Numbered from the stretch's first letter, positions 23,437 through 35,998 are shown. The stretch: DNA of 64,000 bases from Coffea arabica (GCF_036785885.1 NC_092312.1:23578001-23642000); one strand, 5' to 3'. Notes: generated by a model from the letters alone, not told the origin. Numbers and translations: made by a program.

Positions 23437-26252
23437 TTAACCAGCCATTGGGTGGTTATAGACATATTCGATTGCAAGAGGGCAGGAATCAATCTTATCG
23501 GCTTCCTTGTCCGGGATCTCAAGCTTAAATTCTTCCTCCAGTGCCATCACGACCTCGACAGTGTCTAAACTATCTAATCCCAAATCTTTCTGAAAATGAA
23601 CATCAGGAGTCACCTGTACAGGTGCAGCACAAGAAGCAGAAGTCAGCAACTATTTCGATTTCCATTCAACTAATCCTTTGTTGTCTGATCAAAATAAAAT
23701 GATATGCTGTCAGGAAACACAATTGATGGATAATCAGGAATGGAGACAATAATGTAAGGTCCTGCAACAGATTGACTGTGTACTTTCTGAGCAACATGCA
23801 TAAATCTGACATTAACAGCTCCTTATTCCAATGAATTTAAGAAACAGCATGAGATATGCCATAATTTCAATTCATCATTCCAGATCCAACAGAAAACTGG
23901 TTTCCTTTATTCTTTTATATTGAAGCCTATTATTGAGAGGACCTGTCATCTTGCCAGCGCAAAATCAATTTCCTCAACAAACATCAAACTTCACACAATT
24001 GACGTTAAATAGATGAATTGCCAGCTGAGGAAACAGCAAATACTGAAATAGACATTTCTTTTGATGAAGAAGAAGAGTTCTGTACATCTATCATGCATTA
24101 TAATTACGTCAAATTGTACTGCCCAAAAGCATTTAGTTGATAGAGTGCCGGTGTCTTAAAACTAGTTTAGAGGGCTTCAAGGAAAACAACTTTCTTCATT
24201 GGAGCCCGGAATGTACACTGGTTACAAGAACAATTAAGCCAATTATGAAGGTTTTAACAATACTTTCCAATGATAGATACAAGAGGATCGACAGATAGTG
24301 GTAGATGAACTAAAGTGAAGGACATCAGCAAAACAAATGTCAGTGTTAAGACAAAGAAAAGCCCCAATATATCTGAATATTACATGCTCGTCTTTCTAGC
24401 AAGAAGGTAGCACACTACCTTATGACCAGCTTACCATGTCATCATCTCAAGCACAAAAAGTTGCCATATGACCAGCTTACCATACAGATTAAGAAGAAGA
24501 AGAAACCAGCAGTCTCATAATTTTGTTTGTTCTCCCATATCCAAATACGTTGCTGATAGATATTCTTTTGAATTGACTCTTAATATAAAAGACAACAGAT
24601 CGCTTCATAATAAAAAACCTGATGGAATGATGTTTCATAGTTGCAGTATAAAGCAACTAGCAGCACCAAGGATTAGACAGGAAGTACATCCCCAACAATA
24701 ACAACAGGCAGTCCCATGCTAGAGTATGATACTCTCACCAGGAAAAGCAACCCAGCATAAAGAGCAAGGATAAGCTTGCATCAAATCACACCCAATGCAC
24801 TAAAGTTGACAAGTAGAGCCTGCTCATAGAAAAATATCATAACCAACAGCCATGAAACTCCTACCTCCCAAGCCCTTTCAGGGAGCCTACTGCTCTTTCT
24901 TAAAGAAGACTCAATTTCAGCAACTTTCTACTCCTGTACACCTGGTTAATCTAAATGCCATTACTTAGGTGCCCACCCGAGGGGGGGGGTTACATTCCTG
25001 TAGTGTCATTTCAGCACAAATTGAAGTAGCAGGGCAAGAAAAACCCAAAATATATCGCTAACAACTGTCAGTGCAAGTGCATATCAAAACTCGCCTTCCC
25101 AATGCTACAAGTCCCTGCCCATGCTTGATTCAGATTTTCTACAATTATCGCTAAAGTAGGAGCCTTTTTTTTTCTGATATTTCAATAAACATCTTCAAAA
25201 AATTAGCTCCAAGAGTATAGGCCAAAATGTTATCCCAATACAGATTTTGACGACATGCTATTTAGCAGCAAGCAAATGCGGATCAAACCACGTGAAGATT
25301 CTAGTGAAGAGAAATTTTTTCTGAAGATGATAGTTAAGATTGTACTTCAATTAATGATAAAGCAGCTCAAAATCAAAGTTTCAAGAATCCCAATTCAAAG
25401 CCCACAATACTACTCTCATTATCCCAAGTTGAAATTTCTAACTTATTATACTACTGCAAATCTATCCAAAGGAGCAACCAGCTCGGTGTCTGAGTCTGTA
25501 CCGGCCTGTCCTTGTTTCATTTCATTAGCAAAGAACACCTCAATGCCTAGTTTCTGAACTTGCTATATGTAAAAACTTCAAACCTCACAATTAATTGCTT
25601 CGACAAACTTTTTCGCCATTCTCAAGCCGCCGTACGAAGCACCACTCAAATAACAGAAATTCTTGCATAGACTAAACCTGATAAGGCCCATATGTAGGCA
25701 TAAACTGTATACATTCCAGAACAATTCAACACCTGCAAATAGCCATCTACGAATGAGAAGTATACATCTCCCAAACCCACCTTCCTCTATCCTATTCCAG
25801 CTCCCAGATACCCAAAAACAATGAAAAAAAAGAAGTTTTTTTTTTTGGGCAAAATTAAATCCCTTAAATTTGTCAACCACCACAAACAGATGTTTACAAA
25901 ACAGTTACTAGATTAAACAAAGTCAAACCCGGAACATCTTAATAGCCAATAAAATAAATCATTGCACGTTTTATGCCTGTTACCACTAATTCAGGAGAAA
26001 CTTAAAAGCATCAAAGGAAGATGGAAATTGAAGAAAAAACGAGAGGACAAAGACCTTGGCAGGGTCAACTTTTGGGAAGCTCTTGACAACGTCGAGGACT
26101 CTAGCAGTGACTTCTTCCTTGTCGAGGTGATCGTCGTGCGACGACATAAATCGGACGGAACCGAGTTTAGTAGATCCATTTAGGGTTAGGGTTTGGGAAA
26201 CTGGGATTCTGATGCGACGAAGAATGCTGGATCTCAATGCCGATGATGCCAT
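23437..26252 (-). CDS. Mitochondrial acyl carrier protein (2 exons)
   Basis: Seen: exon 1 (26252 to 26055) encodes 66 residues, with an Arg/Ser-rich presequence ([18 protein letters not shown]), then [12 protein letters not shown] and [12 protein letters not shown], ending at AAG|GTCTTT. Exon 2 (23613 to 23437) follows CAG and continues [20 protein letters not shown] to NHPMAG and TAA, giving 124 aa in total. The intron is 2441 bp. Known: mitochondrial ACP is phosphopantetheinylated on the DSL serine (Ser81 here). It carries acyl chains for octanoate/lipoate synthesis and is an accessory subunit of respiratory complex I. The length matches plant homologues (about 120-130). An upstream in-frame ATG at 26291 would add 13 residues; the second was chosen because MASSALR begins a typical presequence. 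The intron contains the right breakpoint of the tandem duplication. Confidence 0.92.
24426..26054 (-). other. Non-duplicated part of the ACP intron
   Basis: This section of intron 1 has no counterpart in unit 1. It holds a G9 tract near 24980 and no coding exon or TE with clear ends. The ORFs in it are short and composition-driven. Confidence 0.5.
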
Positions 26253-26620
26253 TTCTGGAAGTGAGTTTTTCTTCCTCTGCTTTTCTCTCACTCACTGACA
26301 CAGCGGACTCTCGTTGCTGACTGCGGGGAATTTTGAGCTCAGGCGAGGGTGATGGGGAGACGAGGACCAATTGGGAATTTCAGGCTATGAAGAACTTTTA
26401 TTGCATCTTACTACATTTTCGAGATAATATTTTTACTTTGTACCCACACAAGTTTTAATTCCTTTTTTTTTTTTTACTGATCCACAAACTGTGGTTTTTT
26501 TTTTCTTTTTATGTTTAATGTCACATCTCTCAAATACAAGGCTGAATGGAAGAAATACAAGGACTCGAAGGAATAAAAGACTGGAATAAGTATTTGAAGA
26601 GAACGTTTTGAAGGGAAACC

Positions 26621-26623
<3 letters not shown>

Positions 26624-26665
<42 letters not shown>
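26624..26665. repeat. (AT)n microsatellite
   Basis: About 21 uninterrupted TA units, followed by GTATATATTA. Confidence 0.95.
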
Positions 26666-26673
<8 letters not shown>

Positions 26674-27071
26674 TAGGGGAGAAGAACGTATGAAATTTGA
26701 GACTCAATACATGCAATTAAAAGTGTCAATACACATAAAAGAAAATCGAGTCCAGTGACTTCAATTTTGAGACTAGACCCGTCATTCGTTGAACTTTTGT
26801 AAGGTCATATCTGTTAGTGATTTCAATTTAAACTATAAAATCTAGTTAGTTTAATAAAATCGAACTGTTAAATCGTCTCAACTTAATGGTGAGTTCATGC
26901 ATCGATAACTATGTAGCTTTTTCTCTAGACGAGGATAACGATCTAGCAACGAGATTGGTTCAAGAACTTTTTAAACCACCAAACATGCCACAACCAAGTT
27001 GGTAATGTAGCTAGTCACAAATTAGAATGCGTTGTTTTTCTATGGCTTAGGAGAACAAGCAATGCAGTTAG

Positions 27072-27111
27072 TCATACACTGGCAAGTTTACGTTTACTTG
27101 CCAGTGTATGA
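27072..27111. repeat. Perfect 16-bp inverted repeat with 8-nt loop
   Basis: TCATACACTGGCAAGT (27072-27087) and its exact reverse complement (27096-27111) are separated by TTACGTTT. It is intergenic, with no T-run after it and no matching copy noticed elsewhere in the window. Confidence 0.9.
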
Positions 27112-28431
27112 TGTAATTTGGAAGGGAGACTTTCCTTGGCCGACTAGTGCAGCCAAGGTGATTAGCAATAGCTATTAAATGTTACTTCTTTCGTCTCAAA
27201 AAGTTTGACGCTTTTTGAAATTGGAGTTTTTTTTTTTAATTATCAACGATTGATGAAAAGGAAAGAAATTTGCTCAATTTTTCATATTTGTCTTTTTCAA
27301 TTAGTGGCTAGAATTAAAAAGTTTTACAAGGAGACAGTAAGGTTCTTCTACTCCCTTGCACGCACGCACGCATGACTACACATGCCATTACATATGCACA
27401 TACAAAGAGTTGTCCATATTTGAAACTCAAGATTCTCTCTTTAACTTGATAAACGACTCATCATATTTAGTACGTGGGACTTACAGTAATTACATATCAC
27501 AAGTGACAAACATTTTGGAACAACTCAAAAAGGAAAGTGTAACAGTTTCAACAAGATTAGCGAACAAACTAGAAGTGAGATGAAAAGCAAATCTCAGCCA
27601 GTTCTTGGGCTCTTTTGACTTTTGCATGCAGCCTAGCCGAGTAATGGCTGGCGTAATGCACTGCTAGTGCCTGCTTGCCAACTTGCTGAAGTATGCAATG
27701 CTATGTAGAATCTCAGGTTGGAAACATATCGAATTCGACATGTCACTCTTCACGATTGTGGCCTGAACAAATTGTAGTCGGGCACTGGTTCTCTAACGAG
27801 AACAATATTTATAATTTTCCTTTCTCCATTTTAGTGGATAGATGTTTGTGATGTATAGGTACATAAAAATGTGTAAACGATAAGAAAATGATGCTATTAT
27901 TTGTAAAACCAGGACCTAAGAGCACTAATGCAGTGTAAGGATATGACAAAATTACTTGACGTAACCCCCCCCCCCCTCCATTTTAACTCTCTACGCATAT
28001 CTGCAAAAATCAATCCCTTAAACATTTCTACCCTATGAAACAATCACAATAAGTTTTCAACCATCATTTTCAGGCAACAACCAACTGAAGTACATGCCTG
28101 TTTTGTAATCAAAAAAGATTACAAGCCAGTTTTTATATCCATCCACAAAACCAGTATTTTCGCTCAAATACTGTACAGCAAGTTCTACCAGTTAACCGCT
28201 GCTGAAGCATGCAGACAAATCATGGTGAAATACAAAATCAGAAAGCAAAGGGCCTAATCCAGGGAGGATTTTGACAGTTTTTTCTACATGTGAAAGCCAG
28301 TTTGTCAATCAGCCATGTCAACCACAATGCACAGGAAAGGACAAAGTTAGGAGGAAGTTGAATTTTCAGCAGACGCAGCCCTATACAGCAACCAGTCAAT
28401 TCAATGTTTATGATTCATTTGATTCGGATCT

Positions 28432-31045
28432 TCAAACAGGCACTCGTTTAGGTCTCCCACGTTCAAAGAACTGCAGATATTAAATAAAAAAAAAGTGTCC
28501 TTAGCCCTCAGTCCAGGAAAATACGAGTTCAAGAGAACATACATTCTGAGAACCAGACTTCGTTTGTTACTCTGATCTCAAAATTGACTTCAGATAGTAT
28601 AACACTGTGAGAAAATTCAAACGCAAGAGTATGGCACCATAAAAATTTGGTCAAATGAACCTCACTCTTAGTCTATTAATGACAAACTGATACATAGAAG
28701 ATAATGCATGAAGATATAACTTTTCTGGCATATGAGGCACGTAATAAGCTTGGAAAAACATTCATGGAAAAGCATATGCTTTGCAACCCGGTCTTACTGG
28801 GTTGAAACACAAACAATTTTTAAGTTGCTAAACATACCGATGTCACAAATGGTTGACTGAAGAACCAACCAACAATTGGTAACCTCTGCAGGAAAATAGC
28901 AAGGGTAGGCCAGAAACCACTGCAAATTAAGATTTTCAAATTATTAATTATTAATCAACTTCCCCAGCACCCAAACTAAAGATTGAGGTGAGCTAACATG
29001 CATCGTATATCACTGATACCTGAAGAGCACAAAAAAACCATAAGTCTCCACGATCATTCCAATCATAGGCCACCCAATCATAACAAAGAAGAAGCCAACA
29101 CCAAATGAGATTGAACCCTGTTTGCATGTAGAGTATCAGTACTATGACCAGGAATACTAAGAATGAGATGGGGAGAGAATGAGAGAGGAAAAAGGATGTA
29201 ACCTTGAAATTTTGGCTCTTTGTGAAAAATAATAGGGTGGATTTAACTCCAATGGTCAAGGTCAATCCTAACAAGAAGAGTATCTGAACATCAGAGAAAA
29301 GTGGGCACCATTAGAAAAGCTGCAGGTAGAGGTAGACAAGTTCTTAATGCAGTATCAACATGATAAAGAAGTTTGAAAGGGGAGATTTTCTTACATTTCC
29401 AATTGCAATAAGTCCCTTGTCAAAGAAGTACAATACTCCAGCAGCAGTGAACACCACTCCAAACCCAGTCAATCCTATTCCAATTTCTGTTCCATTGGTG
29501 TAAACATAAGAAATATTGCAAAATAGGTTAAAAGTAATCAGTGACAGAAGAAAAGTAGCATGAAAACATGATCTGAGAAGAATTGCAAATTAAACTTTCT
29601 GCCCATCAAAAGTTATTCTGATTAATGCAAACTGATTACACTTCAATAATATGATCCAGATCAAAAATTTGTTCCAGAACCAACAAAAGGAAAGAGCTTT
29701 ATCAGAATATAAACCAACAAAAGTACTGCAGTAGCATAAAGAAAATGCCAATAAACTCCTCCAGAGGCTTCAGAGTTTAAGTCATTAATTTTTAAAAGTC
29801 ATGATTATCATTGAAAGATGGTAACAATCAATGTTATGAAAACCAACATAAAACCAATCTGCATTAACAGAATGTACAACCTTCATCAAATAATTCAGTT
29901 AGATATCTATGTTTATGATTCGAAATAAAAATGCCACATAACCAAGGAGCTCTTCCTCTAAATCCTGTATTTGCTATTAAGACAAATTCCCCAAACCATA
30001 TATGTTATGTTTTCTAGTCAGTCTGCCACCTCTATCTTTGTCTCTGCGGTCTCTTCCCCCCACCCCCCCCCCCCAACCCTCTTGATTAGCAAACAAGTTA
30101 TATTGAATAGCTCACTAGCTCCATTAAAAGCCAAATGCAATATCAACAATCTGTCAATTAATGAATTGATTCACAGCTTGACAGCACAAAGTTTGAAATA
30201 AAACTTTAGTCTAGTTAGCACAAATAAGTGAAAGACTATAATCGCAGTTAGACAGTACATGCAAGGATTTAAATTATATTTCTAGTCAAACAGCATACAC
30301 TTTGCTTTACCAAGTGTTTAAATATATATTCTGTTTTCAATATCCCAATCAATTATGAAGCTCCACCTATGGTGGCCTTTGTATCAACAAACTTGTAATA
30401 TATCCAATTTCAGGTCATAATCTGATCCAAAACAAATAAAACTTGCATTTAAAACATGCACCACATGTATTTGAATAGTACGGTCAAGCTTGCTGCAAAT
30501 TGAAACATTGCACTTGAAGTGACCCCCCTAAGGACAAGTCTTGCTTACATAAAGTATTTTGACATGCTTCAACAACAGTTTCGCTTCTTAGAGCCAGTTA
30601 CTTACCAGTAAAAGAGTGAACTGGCAGTTGCTCACCAGAATGTACAATCTCAAGGAGAAAAGAAAAATATCTTCTCGCAAGAACAATGAGGCCATAAAGC
30701 AACTATATTTTGTCCCCTCAGAATATACAACTCACACAATATCTGAAACAAGTTTAGTTTAGAGTAAAAATAAATAACTCTCTTTGTCCACCACAACCAA
30801 AATTTTAGGCATGGAATTAATTATGCCACACAGGAGAATGGTAATCCGATCACAATGAATGCAGGAATAACAGAAAACTCTCATACTGATGCTGTCCAAG
30901 AGCCAAAAATGATGAAGAACCACAATGTGAAAAAAAATACTTCAAACCAGTATCAAATCATAAAGCAATCACTATGACAAGATGGAAAGGAGATAGAATA
31001 TTCTGTTGACTCACTTCTCAAATCACTTGTTTCAAATGACACCAT
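28432..31045 (-). CDS. GOT1: Vesicle transport protein GOT1 (Got1/Sft2 family), 6 coding exons
   Basis: Seen, in transcript order: coding exons 31045-31015, 29486-29395, 29283-29203, 29117-29020, 28919-28838 and 28470-28432, all with GT/AG borders. They sum to 423 bp, or 140 aa plus TGA. The protein starts MVSFETSDLRKIGIGLTGFG, then YFFDKGLIAIGN, LTLTIGVKSTLLFF, the GFFFVMIGWPMIGM segment, GFWPTLAIFLQRLPIVGW, and ends FFERGRPKRVPV. Four hydrophobic membrane segments are evident. Known: Got1-family proteins are tetraspan Golgi/ER membrane proteins that help in ER-Golgi or intra-Golgi vesicle traffic; 140 residues is the usual plant length. The ATG exon starts at 31075 after a CAG acceptor. A 5'-UTR exon ends at 32146 (CAG|GTACC), so the gene has a 5'-UTR intron of about 1.07 kb. 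The first coding intron is 1.53 kb. Confidence 0.95.
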
Positions 31046-32164
31046 CTTGCTGAGCAACCAACTTCTTCCTTCTGGCTGCAGAAACCACACAAAGTTTCAA
31101 GAAAAATAGCAAAAGAAATAACAAATTACACAAAGGAATCCAATATATACAATTCTAATGAGCATGAGCTTGCAAATAGCTCTAGGTTATACAGTCCCTA
31201 AAGTCACCGCTTCAATCCCCATTCGGAATCAAAAACTGACCACCAATTAATCCATGCATTACGTGATAAGAATCAGGCAGACAATGACAATGCTTGTAAT
31301 GGTAACCTATTAATCTGTTAATATACTCTTCAATTTTCTCATACTTTAATTTATAAAGAACGACAAAATTGCACTGATGCCGTCGGACATACTATATGAA
31401 GATACACGAGTACACGTAACCCCATAAAACCTCCTACAAGCTTTACAGAGTATAGATGACAAATTTCTATGTTTTCTCAATTATTTTGGGGATAAATTAT
31501 TAGTTTTCTTTTAAATAAAATAAACAACAGAAATACAGCAACCAATTAGCAAGCAATTTAAGAGACTAAATTTATAGTTCCTGAAAATCAAACCGCTAGA
31601 ATCAGCAACAAATTGGTAAGCTGATTTAATAGCTAAAGATGTTTTTAAAAAATTGCAGAAACATTCAAGGACAACATAGTGCACTACCGTTGATTAACTC
31701 GCAAAAAATATATAAATAAAATGTCAGCATCTAAAATAGTTATTCCGAGATATGTCATCACCTAGTTTCTCACACCAAATAGCCTTAGAATATACGAAAC
31801 ATAAAGGAGTATCCTGATATTAATTGATCATTCTTATGTTCCAAAATTAATCATCGCAAAAGCCAGAAACACTAAATTAGAAAATCGGAACCAAAAAAAA
31901 TCACTTACTTTTCCGTCATTCCCTCGGAAAACAACCACAAATACCGTAAAAAGTAGTAATCAACAAAACGCAACGATTAACTAAGGTACATTGCACAAAT
32001 AAATTCGATTCCGATAAAATTAGAGTTCACGAACCGATTACAGAAAGTGCACGCTTGATTGTGTGAAAGCGTGGAATTGCGTGAGAAGCCGAGAACGATA
32101 TAAGGGAGAGAGAGAGAGAGAGAAAGATATGAGTGGTAATGGTACCTGTTACTGGTAGCTTTCC

Positions 32165-32183
32165 AGAGAGAGAGAGAGAGAGA
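32165..32183 (-). repeat. CT repeat in the GOT1 5' UTR
   Basis: AGAG run on plus, hence (CT)n in the transcript, inside the untranslated first exon. A second AG run (32105-32123) lies just inside the following intron. CT-rich leaders are common in plant housekeeping genes. Confidence 0.7.
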
Positions 32184-32275
32184 GGAGGGCGGAGGATGGC
32201 GAACTCTGTATACTGCAGGAAGAAAATGGAAGGCGCGTTCTCCGTGTTTGGAGACTGGTACTGAATTTTCAGTTG

Positions 32276-32283
32276 CTTATATA
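32276..32283 (-). promoter_or_regulatory. TATA box of GOT1
   Basis: Minus strand reads TATATAAG. It lies about 130 bp upstream of the first 5'-UTR splice donor, so transcription should start near 32245. Confidence 0.5.
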
Positions 32284-32289
32284 CGAGGG

Positions 32290-34684
32290 ATCGGAAAATC
32301 AAATTTGTTTCATTTCTGTTTTTTTAAAACTTTTTCTTTTTTCTTTGACATTTTCTTTTTTTTTTTGTTTTGGTATTTTGCGTTTGTTTGAAAGTTCCGA
32401 AAATTTACGGCGTGATTGAATAAACCGGTACCAAAAAATTAAGAAATCTGTTAGATATCTTAATGGCTTAGAATTTTAGTTTTCTTTGGTAATAAGAATT
32501 TTAGTGGCATAGTCAATTTGTTCTGTTTTCTGATGTCTATTATGGCTCAGACTGTAAATTGACTATCCGTTTGAATTGCTAGTTTTTAGAATTTTTATTA
32601 AAAAAATATACTGTAACAATTTAATGTATGTTTTGATAAAAAGGTGATTATAAAATATATTCACAAAAAATACAAAAAAAAAATTTGTTCTGTTATTTTT
32701 AGTTTTATTTTACATTAATTACTTATATCCTTATACTATATAAGAATGAGTTTTGGTGAAAGAGAGGATTGCATTTCAACCGCACAGACAGGGATCTTTT
32801 GGAAATGTGAAATATTCTGATGTGTTTTACAAGCTATAGGTATAAGTGAGGGAAGCTTGTAGTTAGGTATATTATCCAAAATACCCTTATTTATAGAGGG
32901 GTAAAACTTTATATTGGTGAAATATTTGGGTATTTATGGTACGTGCAATTAATCTGCACCCATTTGTTGCTTTTGGTACAACGCACATAAGCCAGTGAGT
33001 TTGTGAAATTACTGTAATATCCCTTAACTAACAATTAGTGGGGCTTTTGAGCCGCTTGCTGTGTCTGAAACGCTTGACTGGTTGCTGTACCCTCTTAAAT
33101 GCTAAGGCTTGGTCGGAACCCATTTCTTGTTCATTTACATCTGAATTTAACGGCCATAAACGTGGGTCTGTTTACTCCCCTTTGAGCTTTAGTGCTTCAG
33201 TTTTGTCTTTTTGGCTTTGACTACCCCGTCTTGCCTCATCGTTTCCCTCTTCATCCAATCTCAGCTCTGAATTGCCCATTTGCTCTTCATTAATTACCCC
33301 CCAACTCAATGGCCAAACCGCCGGTATGTTACTGCCGAACCCGTCGCCCATCAGTTTCACCCTTTTCGCATTCTGCAATTGGGATATTTCTTCGTGGCTT
33401 CATGCTAAGCACCTCGAAATGTACTTCAGTCGCAGCTACTCCTGGTGGTTCAGCTTGAAGTGAGAGTTGTCCCCCCAATTTTTCCAGCCCTCCCCTTAAT
33501 TTTGACGATTTGTTCTTAATTCCTGCAATAATAGACTCTTATCGTGCATTTCAGCTGCAAGATAGCATTTTCCGTACAAATCCGGTTGTCCTCTGTAATT
33601 TGACTGGTTAACTTATATTTTTATAGGTTTGGAGCAACATTCAGAAGGAGCTCTCGGTTGGGTTTCTGGAATAAGGTTAGTTTTTTGACATACTCTGCCT
33701 TTCTGCAGTATGCACGAATTTCATTTTCACAGAGTTTGATTGTCGCGCTTTGTGAAGTGCTTGATTATATCGTGTATTGTTGATTTCTAGCTATTTGGTG
33801 TGCCTCTTTATTCTTTTTCGGACTGAATTGCCCCTTTGTCTCGGTTATCCGATTATTCCACTGGTATTTAGTCTCATCTAGGCTTCGGCTCTTTAACTCG
33901 AGCTTCAAAATATTAAAGCCTATGCTTTCTGAAAAATTTATAGAAGCAAGCAGACCTAATAAGTAGATAGGTAGATAGGAATTTAGCCAACGAGGTGCCT
34001 GTACAGTTTGAGATTATACATAGGGCAGGGGATATAGAAGTTTCAGCTTATAGCAGCCACTGGTCTAGCTTCTCCAACATCCACGGGTCTGATTTCACCG
34101 CCTCCTTCCCCTGTCAACCATGCATGCATGGATGCCCTGAAGTAACAGATCAGAGGATCAAAATTACAGTTAATTTATACCGAAAGTTAATAATATATGG
34201 AATTTCTAGACCATAAATTAATCCTTGCATTTTGAAGATATCAAGATAAGGAGTAAGAAGTGACAAAGTAAATTAAGTTGATCTAAAAGATCTGTTAAGT
34301 TCATTTTTGGAACTCAGAAATCCACTCCCGGAATGTTTAAACTCATACTAACACTCCATAATGTTATTCGTCTCTCTTTTCCTCTGCTTAAAAGGACAAC
34401 AAATTATGCATAGATTTTTGTGTAGAGAAAAAAACCCTCAGATCATTTGGATGATCAGATGCCTGAAACAGCTAAGTCAGCAGCTTTCTCAACTGCTTTT
34501 GAATTTTGAAAATCCATTTGGTGCAGCTGATTTTTTTTACTTTATGTCTACCAAGGATCATATGATCATGCTTGACAAGCATGACTAAACCTAATTGAAA
34601 CGTCAAAAAGATTGCCAGCTGATCACTCTTCTCTTGTTTTCCCCATGGAGAACAAGCCTGAGTTAATGAAAACATGAATGGATA
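32290..34684. other. Intergenic spacer between GOT1 and ORC5 exons
   Basis: The 33.0-33.7 kb stretch is less AT-rich and has two spliceable open segments (to 33459 and 33628-33676, phase-compatible). No protein family is recognised, so no gene is claimed. The rest is AT-rich and featureless. Confidence 0.4.
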
Positions 34685-35160
34685 TTATCTTCTGTACAAG
34701 TACTTCGAGAGAGGAAATTTTAGGCTCCTTGCAACCTGTTAGTGATTTTCAGTAATCAAATCAGAATATCCCTGAAACGGAAGGGGAAAGGTAGAAAGCA
34801 TATATTCCAAAATCTAATGCCATTTAGATTAGGGGCTCATTTGCAATTACCTTTAAACCCATATCTTCAGACACATTAGATTGGTATCTTGTTGAAACTT
34901 CCAATGGGCAACTCCCTCCTTTGGTAATAAAATTAGCATTGCAAAGACTCAAAAGTTGCAAGAGTATATGAGACCCAATATAGCCACTATCACCCATGGT
35001 CACCCTATTTCCTTGACCTTCCACATCTGGAGAGTACTCTGCAACAGATGTTAGACACTGAAAAATGGCTAGCAGTCTTTCCAGTGGGAAAGTTCCGGGA
35101 CCCTTCATGAGTAATTCCTGTTCAGCAGTTTGCTTCTGTTCCAATGATTTTACAGAGCTC
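34685..35160 (-). CDS. ORC5: Origin recognition complex subunit 5, last two exons only
   Basis: Seen: an exon at 35160-34851 (CAG acceptor; AAG|GTAATT donor) encodes SSVKSLEQKQTAEQELLMKG, PLERLLAIFQCLTSVAEYS, SLCNANFITKGGSCPLE and VSEDMGLK. The last exon, 34735-34685, follows AACAG and encodes VARSLKFPLSKYLYRR and TAA. The phase is consistent across the intron. Known: these blocks match my recollection of the C terminus of plant ORC5, the AAA+ subunit of the complex that marks replication origins. Odd: the ATPase-domain exons are not recognisable upstream to 35998, where a gypsy retrotransposon begins. Both exons are open, so this is either the 3' end of a gene whose intron holds the retroelement cluster, or an orphan fragment. 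I cannot decide without the rest of the chromosome. Confidence 0.75.
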
Positions 35161-35998
35161 CTGATAAGATAACAAGGAAAAAGAATCAGCAAAAAAAAAA
35201 AGGCTTCCTAAGATGACTCATACAATGCTGAGAAAATGATGCAACGAGAAGCAAGACTGCAGCCTTTGGGAACATGTTCGTAAAGGTTTAGCAAGTTTGG
35301 ACACTTCAAGTTGCATCTGACAGTCATGAACCATACAGAATTGCGAAATATCTTTCAAAGTTCTTTTTTTTTTTCTGATTTCTGAAACTACAAATGACTA
35401 TTGTTAAGCAAAGTTAAAAACGAGAATGTAAAAAGAGTCCACATAACAAGGCAAAAAGAAAACAAAGTAATTCTATTTTTTTCCCCACCTATGAAACCTA
35501 TGGGTCTTTAGTAAATCAATTAGACACATCAAACAAATAAGTATACTAAATTTTCATTCAACCTAATTCTACTCATACGAGTTAGTGCTATAAGATTTTT
35601 GTTTTTGACAATTCAATTTTGATAACAAATATGTTAATTATATTGTTTTATGTAAGAGAAACACATTTTAATTTTAGTTGTATGTTGATTAATCAATACT
35701 TTCATACTTATGAGTTTCATAAGAATAGGAAGGAATTTGTTTAATTATAATTTGTTGAGTTGCGCCTAAATTTGGTACTTAGACTACCGATGTAATTGCT
35801 GTTAAGATCAAACCTTATGCAAGTTGAGTGAAATGAGGATTTGCTTTTGTTTTATTGAATAAGAATGAAAATTTTGTTTAATGTCAGTTTGATTCCTTGA
35901 TCATACTTTAAATTCAGCTATTTTTTCTCAATTTAACGGAAGGATTTTTTTTATCAAAAAATCCATGAAATATTCCTTTATTAAGGTGCATGCATAAT
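35161..35998. other. AT-rich spacer or ORC5 intron
   Basis: Lies between the ORC5 exon acceptor and the gypsy 5' LTR. No exon or repeat was recognised. ATAAT (35994-35998), just before the LTR, is the expected left TSD, but its mate is lost. Confidence 0.4.

Larger units (their letters stand above)
15291..24425. repeat. Tandem segmental duplication, unit 2
   Basis: Directly follows unit 1 in the same orientation. It is longer (about 9.1 against 6.2 kb) mainly because of later insertions: MITEs at 16016-16476 and 16938-17335, a solo LTR at 17398-20587, a truncated MITE to 21467, and a SINE with a nested MITE at 21496-21979. Its right edge, near 24425, lies inside the ACP intron. This unit therefore keeps the functional ACP exon 2 (23437-23613) joined to exon 1 further right. 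Confidence 0.8.
26253..28431. other. Intergenic spacer, ACP promoter side to GOT1 3' end
   Basis: Contains the putative ACP 5' region (26253-26400, no clear TATA), an (AT)n microsatellite, a perfect hairpin at 27072-27111, a (GCAC)n-like run near 27357, and a C13 tract near 27966. No gene was seen. Confidence 0.5.

Noticed and set aside
26474-26716. ORF with Ile-Tyr repeats
   Set aside because: Translation of the (AT)n microsatellite.
33038-33676. Possible spliced gene (open segment to 33459 joined to 33628-33676, phase-compatible, partly transit-peptide-like)
   Set aside because: No recognisable domain, competing frames are equally open, and the next exon is not evident.
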